Assembly: GCF_000499385.1 (NCBI RefSeq)
Contig: NW_013654292.1
Location: 1-64,000, forward strand
Reading direction: 5' to 3'
Origin: Eimeria necatrix
Lineage: Eukaryota > Apicomplexa > Conoidasida > Eucoccidiorida > Eimeriidae
Length of the DNA stretch: 64,000 nucleotides
Position 1 is the stretch's first letter. Every line of letters starts with the position of its first letter. The notes below the pieces were generated by a model, which did not search any database, had not been told where the DNA came from, and saw only the letters and a program-made list of their open reading frames with translations. Positions 61,501 through 64,000 of this stretch are shown piece by piece. The translations under genes and the position numbers were made by a program.

Positions 61501-64000
61501 ATCAACGCTTGTACTTTTCATCTGCGCACAGCAAAGCGGTCAAGTGAACACTCTGTGAGTATCCTACCTGGGCCAGCCAAGATACAAAAGAGAGGCAAGG
61601 CTTCTACTTACATCAGCAGCGTTGCACTGTTTTTGCCAGCGTTCAGCGCGGTCGGAGATGCCTTTGATCTTTCCACAGAACACCGTGTGCATTGAAACAA
61701 CAAGGCATTTGCCTTTTTCCACGTCCAGGCGATAACATGCTGTGATCTTTCCAAAAGGCGTCTCCAAAGTGATTTGCAACCCCTAGAGAGAGAACACGCA
61801 ACGAAAGTTAGGCACCTTTTGCGCAAGAACATTGCTGTACTCTGGGAATGTTTCACCACCGGCCAATTGGTTCCAATCGAGCTACCTTCGAGGCCGAAGC
61901 TCACCTTACGACGCTGTTGGATAGCTTCTTTGACTCCTATGTAGACCGAGGAGTCCGGACGAAGAGTGATCGGATTTCCATCACTGTCAAATAGAGACAA
62001 TTTTGTTGTTTTCCTTTCGAACTGGGGATAACGATGGAAAAAGTTGTCAGCAGCTGTCTCCCAAGTTTCACCAGGACGAATGGGAACTGTGTGCGATTCT
62101 TGTCCCCCGCTGGGTGTTGTAACGACGAAGTCCAATCCACCCTGTAAAATAAATCAGTGCACATACGCACACAGTCGTCAGCTTCCCCTGAAACTGTGCT
62201 TCATGGAGTCGTGGAGAATCGCGTAGACTCAGGAAAAGACGACTACTCTTCATGTACTTTTATGGTTCCTACCTCGACAAACATGTTCTTGATCGGCAAG
62301 GTTAAAAGGTGAAACGGTACTTGTAAATCTTCAGGCTTTAATGCCTTCCAATTCGGTGTGTGTAGTAGGGGCTTGAGAATATCTATCAGCCTCATCCTCT
62401 CGCCGCCTTCAACTTCAATTACAATCTTGGTGAATAGAGAGTTGCGATCTTCGGCAGGCATGCTTTCAAGATCTACTGGAAGTTGCAAATGAGGGATGTG
62501 CTGTCGAAGCCAAGTCTGTATGACGGTAAAAGGGCCCGTTAGGGCCGAAGTGCCTGGGCGCAGAGGCACGTTTACTGTTTCCCCTGTCACGTGTGCGCCA
62601 GTTCCATCAGTAAAAGTGTCTTGACCGCCAAGTATTGGGAACTGCATTGTGCAAAAGGTAAGCGCATGCATTTTTTCATATGAAAGGGGAACCACGGGAT
62701 ACGCATGTATCCGAGCTGGGCATTCCTGTTGTGTTTCGTGTCAACATGCCATACCTGAGGATGCCAGATAAGTTTCACTTTGGCAGGCGCCTGATGATAC
62801 CATGCTTCTGGAATGAACCCTTCCGGTAGAGCGCTTGCTTCCGGCTTCCCTGGAGACTGAACGTATGGAAATTCCATGGTTGGCACTTTGTACTTCCAGA
62901 AAGGTTTTTGAAAATCTTTTAGAAGATCCGGATATTTTTCGTTTATTTTGACCCTAGACGTCACTGTTTTGAAGCTAGGTTTTCTTTCCCGGCCATCTTT
63001 GTCGAATCTAGGAATTTCCACGCTTCCTTTTAGCAGGTGCTGCGAAGGACAAAGACGTGAGTAGAAGTAGGTGAGAGCATTGCAAGAAACAAGATAGAAG
63101 ACTGCCGGGCAAGAAGGGGGAAGGACATACCGTTGCACTAAAGTATAAGGCAAGCGCCTGGCCTCGCCTGTGCGCCTCCGTGAATATTGCTCCTAAGCGC
63201 TTGCATTCGGCTGAAGAACCCTTGAAGTTTAGCTCCTGTCTGTTCTCTGTCTTGAGTTCAGGCTGCATCTGCGTCACATTTGCCACTGCAGTAATCGTTT
63301 CGAATCGCAACCCCTTGGCATTGACAATATTGCATCCGGCTGGAGACTCCGCGGCTTGGCGAGCCTTCTTCAGAAGAGATTTGATGACAATTGTATTTCT
63401 TCTGGTGATTGAAATGTCGTATTGAAACATACACCAAGGCTGAATGCCTTCAGGAGTTTCCAAAATAAATATGGATTTGACTGAACGCGGCACACTTGCT
63501 CCAAAATTTAGGCTGATGTCGTTGACCACAAATGCCGGGTTTTCAGTAGCAAGGTGTGCCAGTAAATGAAGAAGTGTTGGATACATTTCTACAAAGTCTG
63601 CTACAAGTGGGTAGACCTTTCCGTTTATGGTAACGCTGAGTAATGCGCCATTCTTCTCAGGTTCCTTAGGAGCGAGAGCAGCGCGCAGATCGGGATACCG
63701 CTTTTCGATTTTGTGCCATTCCCGCACTGGGCTTATAACGTGAACTGCTGAGCTCCCTCCAGGGAAAACGATTTTTGCGCTTAGCTGCAGGAGACATAAA
63801 AGCGCAAGAAGGCAAAAATGAAGACCACCGGAGAAAATCCGATTAGGGCTCTCGAGCGCATGAGAAGATGAAGACGGTTTTACTTATGAGGCACTTACCG
63901 CTGGTGAAAATTGTCCTGCAACGTAGTCTGGAACCTTTTCGACAGGCGTAAGGCGGGTTCCAAAGAGTGACACATTGTCGCGTTGTTTGTTGGAACCAAA
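52539..64000 (-). CDS. Giant multi-exon protein, all introns phase 0, 5' end outside window
   Basis: No family recognised. Exons, 5' to 3': 64000-63899, 63784-63131, 63039-62755, 62641-62273, 62141-61905, 61782-61612, 61521-61018, 60918-60829, 60734-60303, 60206-60129, 59871-59587, 59466-59176, 59080-59054, 58773-58468, 58338-57736, 57611-57570, 57460-57206, 56940-56683, 56573-56544, 56450-56118, 55845-55585, 55478-55425, 55312-55013, 54881-54858, 54702-54490, 54369-54352, 54240-53908, 53791-53678, 53573-53304, 53191-53159, 53050-53015, 52877-52539. They total 7347 bases, at least 2448 residues, with stop at 52541-52539. Each intron has GT and AG ends and phase 0. Many exons hold a loose module: a V-x-V/I-P strand, then a helix with paired Leu, such as VKVPLRYI, VTVPITPVDK, VNVPLRPG, HTVPIRPGETW. 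Exons 8 and 10 are charged helices. No CAG tract, membrane segment or cysteine pattern stands out. Two neighbouring genes remain possible but no break is visible. Confidence 0.82.
58948..58972. repeat. (AT)n microsatellite in an intron of the giant gene
   Basis: Short alternating TA run within the intron between exons 59080-59054 and 58773-58468. It is one of the few simple repeats in the otherwise repeat-poor right end. Confidence 0.85.

Overview
The window looks like nuclear DNA of a coccidian apicomplexan, most likely an Eimeria. It has multi-exon genes with short GT-AG introns, long CAG/GCA runs coding for Gln, Ala, Ser, Cys or Leu tracts inside otherwise conserved housekeeping proteins, a CAG-containing minisatellite, and a myosin essential-light-chain-like EF-hand protein of apicomplexan size. 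No bacterial operon logic, CRISPR array, rRNA or viral gene was seen. All exon models were built by eye from reading frames, splice phase and remembered family signatures; none was tested by search or transcript data.

Layout. 1-1230 is a 21/23-bp minisatellite. It lies at or just past the last visible exon of a minus-strand SEC11 signal peptidase gene (1358-1776). A 13-exon tRNA exportin gene (5314-12211, +) is swollen by CAG-coded tracts. It is followed on the plus strand by NudC (14931-16846), a PH-domain coiled-coil protein (18214-22660), a 1266-residue low-complexity single-exon protein (24233-28033), a SANT-domain corepressor-like protein (28597-31562) and an essential-light-chain-like calcium protein (33366-34152). 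A small minus-strand membrane-anchored protein (34825-35448) comes next. Then, on the plus strand, come an unrecognised 8-exon gene (39325-43595), an RWD/Myb/CHY zinc-finger protein (45023-49366) and a secreted fasciclin-domain protein (51401-52212).

The last 11.5 kb (52539-64000, minus) holds one very large gene whose start lies beyond the window. I resolve 32 exons coding for at least 2448 residues. Every internal exon is a multiple of three and every intron is phase 0. Normal exons alternate with micro-exons as short as 18 bases. I recognise no family in it, but many exons share a loose hydrophobic module. This is the best candidate here for something undescribed.

The genes are mostly unrelated housekeeping and parasite functions: secretion, tRNA export, dynein-linked chaperoning, chromatin, motor/calcium and surface adhesion. 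The window is also segmented, with CAG tracts dense at 1-12 kb, 24-28 kb and 45-46 kb and nearly absent at 29-44 kb and 47-64 kb. This resembles the repeat-rich and repeat-poor segments known from Eimeria tenella chromosomes. Several introns appear to use GC-AG rather than GT-AG ends.
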